Origin: Candidatus Poribacteria bacterium
Lineage (GTDB): Bacteria > Poribacteria > WGA-4E > WGA-3G
Assembly: GCA_026702755.1 (NCBI GenBank)
Contig: JAPPBX010000015.1
Coordinates: 1-36,716 of the forward strand
Length of the DNA stretch: 36,716 nucleotides
Direction of reading: 5' to 3'
Positions 6,238-16,500 of the stretch are shown piece after piece (position 1 is the stretch's first letter; each line of letters begins with the position of its first letter). Under the pieces are notes generated by a model. The model had not been told where the DNA came from and made no database searches. It saw only the letters and a program-made list of their open reading frames with translations. A program made the position numbers and the translations under genes.

Positions 6238-7470
6238 ATGCCAAATAATTTTAACACCATTCCTGAAGCACTCTCTGCAATCCAAAACGGGGAAATGATC
6301 ATCGTCGTTGATGAACCCGATCGCGAGAACGAAGGCGATCTCATCATGGCGGCTCAAAAGGTAACGGCAGAGACTATCAATTTCATGGCGAGATACGGTA
6401 GGGGTTTGATATGCCTACCGACCTGTTCAGAACGCCTTACCGAACTCGAACTCTACCCCATGGTCACGTCGAACACGGCGCAAATGCAGACTGCTTTCAC
6501 GGTCACCATTGATGCCAAAGAGGTGACGACCGGTATTTCGGCACAGGAACGCGCCTACACGATCCAGAAATTCGTTGACCCTGAAGCCATCCCGTCAGAC
6601 TTCGTCCGCCCCGGACATATTTTTCCCTTAGAAGCGAAACCGGGCGGTGTACTCCGGCGCGCCGGGCATACCGAAGCCACTGTTGATTTAGCACAGATGG
6701 CGGGACTCTATCCCGCGGGTGTCCTCTGTGAGATACTCAATGAAGATGGAAGCATGGCACGCGTCCCTGAGTTAATGGAGTTCGCCGCGCAACATCAACT
6801 CAAGATTATCACCATTGCCGACCTCATCGCATACCGCCGTGAGACAGAGACTTTGATTAAACGTGTCGCCACTGCCGACATTCCGACCGCGCACGGTGAG
6901 TTCAAACTTTACGCTTACGAAAGCACCGACACAGGTGGTGAAAGCGTTGAAGACGATAGAACACACATCGCACTCACAAAAGGCGACCTTACCGATGCAG
7001 CCCCTGTCTTAGTCCGTGTGCACTCGCAATGTCTCACCGGTGATGTTTTCGGCTCTCTCAGATGCGATTGCGGTGAACAACTCGAAATCGCCTTGCAAAC
7101 CATTGAGAAGGAGGGTAGAGGCGTACTCGTCTATATGCGACAGGAAGGGAGAGGGATGGGACTCAAGGGGAAACTGCGGGCATATCAATTACAAGATAGC
7201 GATGGGTTGGACACCGTTGAGGCGAATGAACACCTCGGATTTCCTGCAGATTTGCGAGATTACGGGATCGGCGCGCAGATATTAGCCGACTTAGGTGTCC
7301 GAAAGATGCGATTGATGACGAACAATCCACAAAAGGTCACAGGACTGTCTGGACATGGACTTGAAATCGTCGAGCGCGTCCCTTTGCAAACCGAACCGAA
7401 CGCCTTTAACCGCCGATATTTAGAAACAAAACGTTCTAAACTCGGTCATCTCCTCCTACATGAGGAATAA
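6238..7470 (+). CDS. ribBA: RibBA: DHBP synthase / GTP cyclohydrolase II
   Basis: This 410-residue fusion provides both entry substrates of riboflavin synthesis. Residues 1-205 are 3,4-dihydroxy-2-butanone-4-phosphate synthase, with the acidic metal-binding motif [23 protein letters not shown] and [12 protein letters not shown]. Residues from about 210 onward are GTP cyclohydrolase II, with [20 protein letters not shown] (three zinc-binding Cys), [16 protein letters not shown] and [14 protein letters not shown], ending in the usual [20 protein letters not shown]. All key residues are present and the length is typical. The ATG follows a repeat island with only a weak AGGCAAG upstream, so translation may depend on coupling or on an unstructured A-rich start region. 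Confidence 0.96.
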   Translation: MPNNFNTIPEALSAIQNGEMIIVVDEPDRENEGDLIMAAQKVTAETINFMARYGRGLICLPTCSERLTELELYPMVTSNTAQMQTAFTVTIDAKEVTTGISAQERAYTIQKFVDPEAIPSDFVRPGHIFPLEAKPGGVLRRAGHTEATVDLAQMAGLYPAGVLCEILNEDGSMARVPELMEFAAQHQLKIITIADLIAYRRETETLIKRVATADIPTAHGEFKLYAYESTDTGGESVEDDRTHIALTKGDLTDAAPVLVRVHSQCLTGDVFGSLRCDCGEQLEIALQTIEKEGRGVLVYMRQEGRGMGLKGKLRAYQLQDSDGLDTVEANEHLGFPADLRDYGIGAQILADLGVRKMRLMTNNPQKVTGLSGHGLEIVERVPLQTEPNAFNRRYLETKRSKLGHLLLHEE

Positions 7471-7581
7471 AGAATGGAGAGTTGACGGTTAACAGTTAAC
7501 AGTTAAAAAAGGCATTCGGTTCATCAAAATCTCTCTTTAACCGACAACTGACAACTGACAACCGATAACTAATAAAAAACT
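7471..7581. repeat. palindromic spacer between ribBA and ribH
   Basis: This is a run of GTTAACAGTTAACAGTTAAAAA, a unique middle segment, and then an inverted run of TTTAACCGACAACTGACAACTGACAA ending ATAAAAAACT directly before the ribH ATG. The two runs are mutually complementary. No ribosome binding site is visible before ribH. Confidence 0.75.
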
Positions 7582-8061
7582 ATGCCAAACGTCTACGAAG
7601 GACATCTTCTCGGTGAAGGTCTCAGCTTCGGTATTGTTGTCAGTCGATTCAATAGTTTCGTTACCGAAAAACTCCTCGCTGGCGCGCAAGATGCCCTCAA
7701 ACGGCACGGTGTCGATCTGGACGAGGTCGATATTTTTTGGACACCTGGTGCTTTTGAGATACCGGGAATCGCTAAACGCCTCGCAGAAAGCGGACGCTAC
7801 GATGCTGTCATCTGCCTCGGCGCAGTGATCCGAGGTGCGACACCACATTTCGATTACGTCGCAGCCGAGAGTGCGAAGGGAATCGCCAACATATCATCAA
7901 GCACCAACATCCCCGTCATTTACGGCGTTATCACCACAGACACAATAGAACAAGCACTCGAACGCGCCGGTATAAAAGCCGGAAACAAAGGGGCTGAAGC
8001 TGCCGTTGCTGGCATTGAAACAGTCAACCTTTATAAAGCCGTCGAAAAAGTCATTACATGA
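7582..8061 (+). CDS. ribH: RibH: lumazine synthase
   Basis: This 159-residue enzyme condenses the diaminouracil intermediate with 3,4-dihydroxy-2-butanone-4-phosphate to form 6,7-dimethyl-8-ribityllumazine. Family motifs are in order: FGIVVSRFN at the N-terminus, [25 protein letters not shown] with the catalytic His, and [16 protein letters not shown] followed by [10 protein letters not shown]. The length fits the icosahedral or pentameric subunit. It closes the rib operon. The stop is TGA, which shows that TGA is a normal stop in this genome. Confidence 0.96.
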   Translation: MPNVYEGHLLGEGLSFGIVVSRFNSFVTEKLLAGAQDALKRHGVDLDEVDIFWTPGAFEIPGIAKRLAESGRYDAVICLGAVIRGATPHFDYVAAESAKGIANISSSTNIPVIYGVITTDTIEQALERAGIKAGNKGAEAAVAGIETVNLYKAVEKVIT

Positions 8062-8195
8062 GTTATCAGTTATCGGTTTGCCTCGCAGTGAGAGTTGTCA
8101 GTCACTCGTGTGTGTAGCATTGACAATCATTCGCAACGCACCCAATGATCTCTTAACTGAAAACTGGTAACTGAAAACTGACAACTATAAAAAAA
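8062..8195. repeat. palindromic spacer between ribH and hisH
   Basis: It begins GTTATCAGTTATCGG and ends with TCTTAACTGAAAACTGGTAACTGAAAACTGACAACT just before the hisH start. These flanks are inverted copies of the CAGTTATCAGT family. The middle is unique. Confidence 0.7.
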
Positions 8196-8804
8196 ATGAT
8201 TGCAATTATAGATTACGAAGCAGGAAACCTTACAAGTGTCGCGCGTGCCTTGACACATCTCGGCTATAAAAACCAGATTACATCCACCGCTGAAACGATA
8301 CTTACAGCCGACCGCGTTATCTTTCCCGGTGTCGGTGCCGCAAAAGCCACGATGCAAACCTTACACAAACGCGGGTTAAACCAAGTCCTCACAGACTTCT
8401 ACCGCACCGGCAAACCGATGCTCGGCATCTGCATCGGAATTCAGATCCTCTTTGAACATAGCGAAGAAGAGGATGCCGAATGTCTGGGGCTTCTACGAGG
8501 ACGTGTAAAGAAATATCCTACGGCTGGTTCAGAAAAACTAAAGGTCCCACAAATCGGTTGGAACGAAGTGTATCAGACAAAACCGCACGCAATCTTCAAA
8601 GACGTTCCGAATCCGGCACACTTCTATTTCGTCAATTCCTACTATCCTGAGCCAGAGAAAACGGACGTTGTAATCGGAAAGACGACGTACGGACTTGAGT
8701 TCTGTAGTGCGATTGCCCAAGACAACCTCATCGCGACACAGTTCCATCTCGAAAAGAGTGGGCGTGTCGGGCTAAAAATGCTTAATAATTTTCTGAGCCT
8801 TTGA
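8196..8804 (+). CDS. hisH: HisH: imidazole glycerol-phosphate synthase glutaminase
   Basis: This 202-residue class I glutamine amidotransferase supplies ammonia to HisF for formation of imidazole glycerol phosphate in histidine synthesis. The start MIAIIDYEAGNLTSV is the family's signature. The triad is Cys79 in GICIGIQ, with His184 and Glu186 in TQFHLEKSG. The oxyanion strand PGVGAA is at 44-49. The Leu in place of the usual Pro between His and Glu (FHLEKS for FHPEKS) is a mild departure. No hisF or hisA lies next to it, so the partner must be elsewhere. The ATG follows a repeat island and an A-run, with no Shine-Dalgarno. Confidence 0.95.
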   Translation: MIAIIDYEAGNLTSVARALTHLGYKNQITSTAETILTADRVIFPGVGAAKATMQTLHKRGLNQVLTDFYRTGKPMLGICIGIQILFEHSEEEDAECLGLLRGRVKKYPTAGSEKLKVPQIGWNEVYQTKPHAIFKDVPNPAHFYFVNSYYPEPEKTDVVIGKTTYGLEFCSAIAQDNLIATQFHLEKSGRVGLKMLNNFLSL

Positions 8805-8903
8805 TTGTCAGTACTCAGTACTCGGTTATCAGTTAAGAGGCACTCTGAATAATCAAATCCTTCTTTAACTGAGTACTGATAACTGAAAACTGAGTACTAA
8901 AAA
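8805..8903. repeat. palindromic spacer before the histidine kinase
   Basis: GTCAGTACTCAGTACTCGG then TTATCAGTTAAGAGG on the left are complementary to CTTTAACTGAGTACTGATAA and CTGAAAACTGAGTACT on the right. The whole 85-base block can fold as one long hairpin ending six bases from the next ATG. It is a CAGTACTC variant of the window's common unit. Confidence 0.75.
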
Positions 8904-10478
8904 ATGCTAACATTCTTTCTCGCACTTTTTGTGCTCCTCATCAACGTCAGCGCGCATCTGTTTCAGATGTCGGAATACTATCCAGCAATAAGCCACTGCT
9001 ACTACGGGGTGATGATTCTCTCAGTCCTCTACATGAAACCTCGCGGACAGAATGTTTTGTTCGCTATTACGGCAGTAGCCAACTGGATTTATGTCTTCCG
9101 CTATCCGAATCAAGTCGAAAGCATCATCATCGCACTTCTCTATCCGTTTGTTGTATTCGGCGTTATCCGCGTCATTCGTCACTTCCACACGCAGCGACTG
9201 AGTGGTGCTGAAGAGATAGAGGAGATACACAGTGTCAATGCGAATTTAGAGAAACAGGTACGGGACATCTCGACGCTTTTTGAGGTAAGTAAAGCGGCAA
9301 ACGCAAATCTTGAGTTAGAGGGATTATTTCAGCGCATCATTGAGATTCTGTCCAAGCGACTCGGCATATATCGCGGGGCTTTACACCTCTACGAAAACGG
9401 GGAGGTCATCACTGAGGTCGAAACCGTCTTGGGACTCACACCCGCCGAGATGAAACGGGGCACCGACAATCAGATGGAAGACATTCAGAAACAGGTACTC
9501 GCAACAGGTAAAGCGATCGGCGTTCCACAAACTCGGAACCCGCTCAGTTATGTTAAACTCTTTGAATCCGAACGCGTTGAATCCAAAGACAGAATCGCGT
9601 TCTGGTGTATCCCGATTGTTGTCGAAGAGAACGTCATCGGTACATTGACGATAGACAAAGCATCCGATGAATTTTCAGCAGAGGACGATCGGAGGCTCTT
9701 AACAATTATCGCCTCCACCATTGCACAAGGCGTTAAAATCCAACAGACAATCGACGCATTGGTTGAATCAGAACGGATGGCAACACTCGGAAGACTCGTC
9801 CGAACCATCGCACACGAGGTGCGAAACCCACTCGGCAGTATCCGGCTTGGCACACAACTGCTGCAAAGTTCAGACGTGGACGGATTTTCACAAGTTTCCG
9901 AAACCCCTTCTGAAAATGTCCAACTCTCTCAAGACGAGATTCAGGAATACACCGCAATCATTATCAAAGAGGTGGACAGGCTGAATCGGTTCATTGAGCA
10001 ATTGTTGGCTTTCAGCAAACCCGCAATGCGTGCTGCAAAACGGACAGACATCCACCAACTCCTTGATAGCAGCCTCGCGATCTGCCGTCCGGAATTGGAG
10101 CATCAAGCCATCACGGTAATCACGCAATACGGCACTTGTCCAGAAGTCAATGTTAACGAAGACGGTATAACGCAGGTCATTCTCAACCTATTTTACAACG
10201 CCATTGAAGCGATGGATACAGAAGGAACGTTGACAATTCAGACAGAATATGTGCCAGAGACAGAAGTCGTCCTTATGCGTGTTCAGGATGACGGACCCGG
10301 GATTCCACCTGAAGATATACCGATGCTGTTCGATCCGTTTTACACCACCAAACAGAAAGGCACCGGGTTGGGACTCCACATCAGCCAAAGAATTCTTGCT
10401 GAACATCGGGGCAGCATTCAAGTTGATGAGAACCTCGAAGTCGGCACAGCGTTTGTCATGTCCCTCCCTGTGTATTAA
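8904..10478 (+). CDS. membrane sensor histidine kinase with GAF domain
   Basis: This is a 524-residue sensor. Residues 1-92 hold about three or four hydrophobic segments (for example TFFLALFVLLINVS and SIIIALLYPFVVFGVIRVI), placing it in the inner membrane. A coiled-coil linker with a GAF domain follows (about 115-265). The HisKA domain (SERMATLGRLVRTIAHEVRNPLGS) carries the phospho-acceptor His304. The HATPase domain has the N-box NLFYNAIEAMD, then VQDDGPGIPPED, FDPFYTTKQKGTGLGL and the G2 box, all intact. It lies 14 bases before an NtrC-type response regulator, which must be its partner. The signal is unknown; GAF domains bind small ligands or tetrapyrroles. It resembles the NtrB/AtoS-type kinases that feed sigma54 activators. 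Confidence 0.93.
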   Translation: MLTFFLALFVLLINVSAHLFQMSEYYPAISHCYYGVMILSVLYMKPRGQNVLFAITAVANWIYVFRYPNQVESIIIALLYPFVVFGVIRVIRHFHTQRLSGAEEIEEIHSVNANLEKQVRDISTLFEVSKAANANLELEGLFQRIIEILSKRLGIYRGALHLYENGEVITEVETVLGLTPAEMKRGTDNQMEDIQKQVLATGKAIGVPQTRNPLSYVKLFESERVESKDRIAFWCIPIVVEENVIGTLTIDKASDEFSAEDDRRLLTIIASTIAQGVKIQQTIDALVESERMATLGRLVRTIAHEVRNPLGSIRLGTQLLQSSDVDGFSQVSETPSENVQLSQDEIQEYTAIIIKEVDRLNRFIEQLLAFSKPAMRAAKRTDIHQLLDSSLAICRPELEHQAITVITQYGTCPEVNVNEDGITQVILNLFYNAIEAMDTEGTLTIQTEYVPETEVVLMRVQDDGPGIPPEDIPMLFDPFYTTKQKGTGLGLHISQRILAEHRGSIQVDENLEVGTAFVMSLPVY

Positions 10479-10492
10479 GGAAAATTAAAAAA

Positions 10493-11914
10493 ATGTCGAA
10501 TTTTGTGCTTATTGCTGACGACGACGACAGCCTCCGCCAAATACTCGCCGCCACCCTTAAAAAGGCAGGCTATCAGACCCTTACAGCCCGAAACGGCGCG
10601 GAGACCTTAGCCTGTGTCAGGGAAGCAAACGTCGATGTCATCCTGCTCGATATTTGGTTAGGCGATGCTAACGGAATCGAACTCATTGAAGATATTCAGC
10701 AATATAACAGCACCGCCGCAATTATTATAATCACAGCACACGGAACGACACAGACTGCGATCGACGCGGCGAAACAGCGGGCGTATGGATACCTCACAAA
10801 ACCCATTGACCAGCGGCAGTTGTTGGACCTCGTATTGCGCGCTGCCGACGCTACCGATCAAACGAGGAACGTCAAAACATCAACAACCTCCATTGATGTC
10901 GATGGACAGGGAAGGATGGTTGGACAGAGTCCGGCAATGCAAGAGGTGTACCATAAAATTGGACGCGCAGCTGTCAGCGACGAAACCGTTCTCGTTTTAG
11001 GTGAAAGTGGAACCGGTAAAGAGCTCGTCGCCCAATTAATCCACCAAAATAGCCACCGCTCTCATAATCCGTTCATCGTTGTCGATTGTGGCGCGATGCC
11101 GTCCAGCCTCATTGAAAGCGCGCTCTTCGGGCACGTCAAAGGCGCGTATACCGATGCACATACCGCAAGGAAAGGTAAATTTCAACAGGCAGACAGCGGT
11201 ACGATCTTCCTCGACGAAATCGGGGAATTGCCGATTGAGGTTCAGATGAAATTGTTGCGCGTGCTACAAGAGCGAGAAGTTGAACCGATGGGCGGGACCG
11301 AGACACACGCTGTCGATGTCAGGATCATCGCTGCAACTAACCGACGGCTTGAAACCGCAATCGCGCAGAAATCCTTCAGGGAAGACCTCTACTATCGGCT
11401 TAACGTCATCCCCATCTCTCTCCCACCCCTCCGGGAACGGAAAGAGGATATACCGGAACTCATAGACCTCTTCACACACAGGTTCATTGAAGAATACCAA
11501 TTGCCTGAAATCGGTATCTCTCCAGAGGTCGTAAAACGTCTCACGGCGCATGAGTGGCCCGGGAACGTGCGTGAATTAGAAAACGCCATTAAGCGGGCAC
11601 TCGTGATGTGTTCAGGACAAATGCTATTATCTGAACATTTCGATCCGATTCTCGATCAACCGGGTCCCACCAGTGAGTCAGGGAACCTTGACGCACAAAT
11701 TTATAGCCTACTCCAAGCGCACGTTCAACAGTATATGGACTCCGAAACATCGCCGGACGAACTCTACGCTGAAATCCGGGCGATCTTTGAGAAACCGCTC
11801 TTTAAAATCGTGCTTGAGTACACCAATGGAAACCGGAGTAAAGCCTCAGATATTCTCGGCATTAACCGGAATACGCTTCACACAAAACTTATTGAGTACA
11901 AACTTGTCTCTTAG
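10493..11914 (+). CDS. NtrC-family sigma54-dependent response regulator
   Basis: This 473-residue activator has three domains. The receiver (1-120) has the acidic pocket DDDD at 9-12, phospho-acceptor Asp53 in LLDIW, and Lys in LTKP. The AAA+ domain (about 140-370) has Walker A GESGTGKE, Walker B TIFLDEIGEL and the sensor region RIIAATNRRLE. Its sigma54-contacting loop reads GAYTDA where the consensus is GAFTGA. A C-terminal Fis-type helix-turn-helix (NRSKASDILGINRNTLHTKL) binds enhancers. AAGGAA lies upstream of the ATG. The kinase gene 14 bases upstream is its cognate sensor. Targets are unknown; the adjacent EutN-type genes and lipoprotein are candidates. Confidence 0.95.
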   Translation: MSNFVLIADDDDSLRQILAATLKKAGYQTLTARNGAETLACVREANVDVILLDIWLGDANGIELIEDIQQYNSTAAIIIITAHGTTQTAIDAAKQRAYGYLTKPIDQRQLLDLVLRAADATDQTRNVKTSTTSIDVDGQGRMVGQSPAMQEVYHKIGRAAVSDETVLVLGESGTGKELVAQLIHQNSHRSHNPFIVVDCGAMPSSLIESALFGHVKGAYTDAHTARKGKFQQADSGTIFLDEIGELPIEVQMKLLRVLQEREVEPMGGTETHAVDVRIIAATNRRLETAIAQKSFREDLYYRLNVIPISLPPLRERKEDIPELIDLFTHRFIEEYQLPEIGISPEVVKRLTAHEWPGNVRELENAIKRALVMCSGQMLLSEHFDPILDQPGPTSESGNLDAQIYSLLQAHVQQYMDSETSPDELYAEIRAIFEKPLFKIVLEYTNGNRSKASDILGINRNTLHTKLIEYKLVS

Positions 11915-12021
11915 GAGTAGTCAGTCATCAGTTAACAGTCGTCAGTTAAGAGATGGTTTAGTTAAATCATATCCCTCCTTAACTGATAACCAACGACTGA
12001 AAACTGAAAACTATTAAAAAA
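11915..12021. repeat. palindromic spacer before the EutN-type genes
   Basis: GTCAGTCATCAGTTAACAGTCGTCAGTTAAGAG on the left is complementary to CTTAACTGATAACCAACGACTGAAAACTGAAAACT on the right, followed by TTAAAAAA and the next ATG. There is no Shine-Dalgarno and no sigma54 (-24/-12) motif that I can see. Confidence 0.7.
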
Positions 12022-12336
12022 ATGGATTTAGCAAAAGTTATTGGAACCGTCGTCGCAACTCGAAAAGACCCGACCTTAGAAGGTACGCGTCTCCTCATCG
12101 TCCAACCTTTAGATGAGAAATATAACCCCATCTCCGAGCCGCTCGTTGCAGTTGATACACTGCACGACGCAGGCGCGGGCGAAATTGTCTACATCGTCAC
12201 GGGAGGCGATGCCGTAAGCGTGATACCCGGAAAGCGGATGCCGGTTGATGTCGCTATTGTTGGTATTGTCGATTCTCTTTCACTCGTTGACACGCTGGGT
12301 ACGTCAACAGAAACACCGTCCGAAACGGGGTCGTGA
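12022..12336 (+). CDS. EutN/CcmL-type microcompartment vertex protein 1
   Basis: This 104-residue protein is of the BMC-P family, pentamers that cap the vertices of bacterial microcompartment shells. The diagnostic N-terminus MDLAKVIGTVVATRKDPTLEG, then RLLIVQPLD, the central VAVDTLHDAGAGEIVYIVTGGDA and the late AIVGIVDSL match the family order. The last 15 residues (TLGTSTETPSETGS) are a polar tail. A second BMC-P gene begins five bases later. No BMC-H hexamer or encapsulated enzyme gene is in the window. It may serve a shell encoded elsewhere or have a shell-independent role. Confidence 0.88.
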   Translation: MDLAKVIGTVVATRKDPTLEGTRLLIVQPLDEKYNPISEPLVAVDTLHDAGAGEIVYIVTGGDAVSVIPGKRMPVDVAIVGIVDSLSLVDTLGTSTETPSETGS

Positions 12337-12340
12337 AAAA

Positions 12341-12628
12341 ATGTACATCGCTAAAGTAATCGGAAAAGCCGTTTCTATCGTTAAACATCCTGCATACGAA
12401 AATCGCACACTGCTGCTCATCCAACCGTTGAGCGTCAGATCCGAACTCGTTCGCACCCCAACGATTGCTGTCGATTATGTCGGCGCAGGCGAAGGAGACA
12501 CGGTGATTGTCGGTGCGGGCCCGGGCGTTGCACAAGAAGTATTCGGTATTGAAGACGCACCTATCCGTGAACTCGTCATGGGGATTGTCGATCGGGTTGA
12601 TATAACACTCCAGGAGGAAAAACAATGA
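12341..12628 (+). CDS. EutN/CcmL-type microcompartment vertex protein 2
   Basis: This 95-residue protein is a second BMC-P member: MYIAKVIGKAVSIVKHPAYENRTLLLIQPL, then IAVDYVGAGEGDTVIVGAGPGVAQEVF and VMGIVDRVD. It is a paralogue of the preceding gene with clear sequence divergence. The internal ATG at 12341 was chosen because the protein then starts at the family's usual residue; upstream codons in the frame only extend back through the first gene. Its stop overlaps the lipoprotein start (ATGA at 12625-12628), so the three genes are translationally linked. Confidence 0.88.
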   Translation: MYIAKVIGKAVSIVKHPAYENRTLLLIQPLSVRSELVRTPTIAVDYVGAGEGDTVIVGAGPGVAQEVFGIEDAPIRELVMGIVDRVDITLQEEKQ

Positions 12629-13218
12629 AGCGCATCACTTTATCTATTTGCTGCCTCATAGCCATCGGCTTACACCTTAGTGCTTGCAGAGTTGCCCAAG
12701 TGTTATCCACACAGTACAGCCAAAACATCGCGAGTGCCACTTACGGCACTGAAGCAAATCATCCGGGTATAAACGACGGAAATCTCGAAACGCTGGCAAC
12801 ACTGCCAGCACGAAATGAACGGAACTTCATCGTCAGGTTTGCCGAGATCCATCCCGTCCGAAAGATCGTCATTCACAATGGCAACCTCTTCCGGTTTGAG
12901 ATGGATTACCTGAACGATGAAACCGGCGAATGGGAAACTTTTGACACAGTCATTCAGCGACGCAATATCGGCGATGAGCGCGCACAAGCCGAGTTTATTT
13001 TCGATAGATTGAACTTTCAGACAAAGATGATCCGTGTCCATGTTACTCGAACCGTTGATGATGTCATCGTAAATAAAATACTGGCAGAACCGGGAGACAA
13101 AGTCATCGACCAGCGGAAAACCCTCGCAGGCAGATATTTCCCACACTATCGCATCATGCAACCCGCAATCGCCCAAATCCGCGAAATTGAAGTCTATCAC
13201 CTCGCTGAAAACAATTAG
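12625..13218 (+). CDS. lipoprotein with discoidin-like (F5/8 type C) domain
   Basis: This 197-residue protein begins with a signal peptide (MKRITLSICCLIAIGLH) and the lipobox LSAC, with lipidation predicted at Cys21. The mature part looks like a galactose-binding-type jelly roll: ASATYGTEANHPGINDGNLETLA is the standard discoidin opening, then NFIVRFAEIHPVRKIVIHNGN, and RVHVTRTVDD...IREIEVYH closes the fold. The function is probably surface carbohydrate or polymer binding. It overlaps the second EutN-type gene by four bases (ATGA), an unexpected operon partner for cytoplasmic shell proteins. A stretch around residues 150-175 (AEPGDKVIDQRKTLAGRYFPHYR) is inserted before the last strand. Confidence 0.8.
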   Translation: MKRITLSICCLIAIGLHLSACRVAQVLSTQYSQNIASATYGTEANHPGINDGNLETLATLPARNERNFIVRFAEIHPVRKIVIHNGNLFRFEMDYLNDETGEWETFDTVIQRRNIGDERAQAEFIFDRLNFQTKMIRVHVTRTVDDVIVNKILAEPGDKVIDQRKTLAGRYFPHYRIMQPAIAQIREIEVYHLAENN

Positions 13219-13575
13219 ATGCAATCTCCATCAGGGCTATCGGCTTTCAGCAGGAATGGAACCATCAGCGGTCAGGACGGTTTTTCTGCGAAAAACCTTT
13301 CAGGTTTGACCAAGAACTCGCGCCTTAGTAAAATTATTTGTAGACGAGTTCTTGGTCAAAGCAAAGAGAAAACCAAGAGGTAAAATTTCTTGAAATATCT
13401 TTGCCGATTGCTGATGGCTGATTGCTATTCTTGCTGATGCCTTCTTTTCTTAAATCTTAAAGAAAAGGGAAACAACCTACAACAAATACAATAAACAACG
13501 TCCGCTTGATTACAGATTTTTTCAAATTACAATTTGCCAGTCCGATAAATTTAGAACCTTGGAGTTAATTTTTTA
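13219..13575. repeat. 357-bp gap filled with dispersed repeats
   Basis: No gene is seen. In order it contains the GCTATCGGCTTTCAGCAGGAA spacer family, the ACGGTTTTTC/GAAAAACC hairpin (13277-13297), a 56-bp hairpin (13305-13360; see that entry), GATTGCTGATGGCTGATTGC repeats, and an AT-rich stretch leading to a GGAG-like site before the C25 peptidase. No obvious promoter consensus was found. Confidence 0.75.
13305..13360 (-). repeat. 56-bp hairpin element, copy 1
   Basis: The perfect 16-bp arms are TTTGACCAAGAACTCG and CGAGTTCTTGGTCAAA, with an asymmetric 24-base interior (CGCCTTAGTAAAATTATTTG...). The interior fixes the orientation: this copy is inverted relative to those at 34151, 35772 and 36608. 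It is one of five copies in the window. Confidence 0.9.
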
Positions 13576-16500
13576 ATGCAAACCCGCCTCACGAAGACAT
13601 GCACACGGTTACTCATCATAACACTTTTCCTTTATGCGGGAATAGGCAACCTGCCTATTATGCCCCCAATTGACTCGAAGAACGTCGCCGTAGCGGCACC
13701 GATCTCATCAAAGCAACGTCCCCGCGCTGCCGCAAGAAATAGGGCGAAAACCCAAAGAGAGATCGAATTAGTGAATAGCACCTCGCAGGGTGTAACAATT
13801 CAGCTCGTCATCCCGAAATCGGATTTTTCGTTTGATAATAAACCTGAACTTTTCAGCAGTACCGAAACAGGAACGGACGCACGGATCCCCGATTTTGAAA
13901 GTCCAACCGTCTCTTTCCCCGGGTGCCGCTTCACGACTGAATTAGGGGTGCTGCGTCTTCCCATCCAATCCACGCTCATCGGTGTTCCCGCCGATGTCCA
14001 TTTTCAACTACGAATTGTTGAAAAGGATTTCAGCACACATAAGGTGGAAGACCTTATGTCTACCTCAAATTTTTCGGTGCAGTCGGACACCACGCGGAAA
14101 AAAGATAGTTTCTTACCAGAAAATCTTGTAAAAATCGGAGAAGCAAGTCAGATTCGAGAGAACCACGTCCTACCCGTTCAGCTCAACCCAGTCCAGTACA
14201 ACCCTATTCGCCGTGAAATAAGGCTTCACCACCGACTTGTGGTAGAAATTCGCTTCAGCAGTACCGGCACACGTGAGCAATCTACCATCCTATCTACAAT
14301 ACCACGCGGTTTACATACCGAATCCACTGTGTACGACGCAATCTTCGATGATATGCTCATTAACCCACAGAGTGCCAATCGGTGGCGTTCTCCTATCCAA
14401 CGAGCACCCGCCGCCCCGAGTATTTCTCCCACAGGACCGCGTTATAGAATCAGTGTAACCGAATCCGCAATGTACAGCATCACAGCACAGGATCTCGCCG
14501 CTGTTGGTGCCAACTTAGAGACTATTACCCCGGCGACGCTGACGTTGACAAACAAAGGAAAACAGATACCGATCTTTGTCCGTGGCGAAGACGACCAAAG
14601 TTTCGATCCAACGGATGAAATTATTTTTTACGGTGAACGCCAACACGGGGAAACCAGTTATATTGATCCCTATTCCAATGAGAATATCTACTGGCTCTCT
14701 TGGAATACCGGACGAGGGATCCGAATGGTAACGAAAACCCCTCTCGCAAATGCAAACAACGCGCAAACTTACACACACTTCCTCACACGCGCACATTTCG
14801 AGAAAGACCAAGAGTTCAGACGCTTCCGTAATGCAAGTCTCACCGAAAACCAAATTTATACAGAATTCAGCCAAGGACTCCAAGAGCGTTTTTTCACGCT
14901 GACAGAACTACCACCGCTCCCAAACGACAGTTGGTTCTGGGCACAACTGACCGCGCCAGCGTCAAAACCATTTTCCTTCATGCTGCCCGGTGTCGAAGCA
15001 ACCGCTCGACCCGCCACAGTCCGTGTCGCTCTTCACGGTAGATCCAATACGGAACATGATTGCAATGTCTGGCTCAACGACAAAATCGAACTCGGAGAAG
15101 CACGCTGGAACGGCGAAACCGAATATCAACTTCAGAATCAGGAAATTTTCCAATCCTTTCTCAACAACGGAAAGAACACTATTCGGATTACAAATCCCAC
15201 AAGCGCAGGAGCACTTATAGACATCCTCATGCTCAATTGGATTCAGATTGATTATTGGCGAAATTTCAACGCAGAAAAAAATGTGCTTCCCTTTGCAATC
15301 ACCCCGCTTCTGGATGAAATTGGGGCTGTGAATCCAAACTTTGAAGTCCAATTAAAGAACTTCTCTACACCCGACATCGAAATTTACGGTATTGACGGCA
15401 CCCGTTACGTCGGTTTATCCCCGCTTGTTGACGAGGAGATTCCTGGAACTTATAGAGTCCTGTTTCAATCGAGTCAAATTCGCCCTAAGGCTGTGAACGA
15501 CCCCACCATCCAATACATCGCACTGACCGGTAACCAATTCCGAAAACCGAAAATCTCAGTAGACGCACCATCTGATTTGCGTAGCATTCAGAACGGGGCA
15601 GACTACATCATTATCACACATCATCACTTCCTTCAGGATGTTCAGCCCCTTGCTGACTTCCGCCGTCAACAAGGGATGCGTACCAAAATCGTTGACGTTC
15701 AAAACATCTATGACGAATTTAACCACGGTATCCTCAATCCTAAGGCTATCCGTGAATTCCTTAGTTACGCCTACCACAATTGGCAACCACCCGCCCCAAC
15801 TTACGTCCTTCTCGTCGGCGATACCGACATCAAAAACAAAATCGATTTTGTCCCAACGATGCAGGTGCAAATCCCGGGCTACGGATCCAGCGCGAGTGAT
15901 CATCAGTTCGTCACATTCCGAGGCACAGACAGTTTTCCAGACATGCTGATCGGAAGAATGCCCGCCAATAACCGCGTTGATGCCCGTATATTCGTTGAGC
16001 GCGCTATCAACTATGAAACCGCTCCCAAAGTCGGTCCATGGCACAAACGATTCCTCATGCTCGCAGGTTCGGATATTAGATTCCATTGGCAAACCAATGG
16101 ACTTATTTCCAATAATCAACTGAGTGGCAGATACGAGATCCAACGTATTTATGCGCCCCATACAGATGACGAACTGACTTTAACAACCGACGATGCCCTC
16201 ACGCCTATCGGGAGACGCGTCATTGACGGCTTTAACGATGGTGCCAGTATCGTCAACTATATTGGGCACGGCGGCGGTGGTAGATGGGCTTCCAGTCGGA
16301 TGCTCGACTTTAAAGATCCGGAACAGAACTTAACCAACATCTCGCAACTCCCATTCGTTATCAGTATGACCTGTTACACCGGCTCGTTTGACGGCATCAA
16401 AAATAGTCTCGCTGAAGAACTCCTCCGCTCCGAAAACGGCGGTGCCATCGCAGTTTTCGGGGCAACCAGTATTGGACTCTTAGATGGCGACTTCCTACTC

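Noticed and set aside
15556-16161. 201-residue minus-strand ORF inside the C25 peptidase gene
   Set aside because: It is antisense to the catalytic domain of a clearly real gene and matches no family; a codon-structure shadow.
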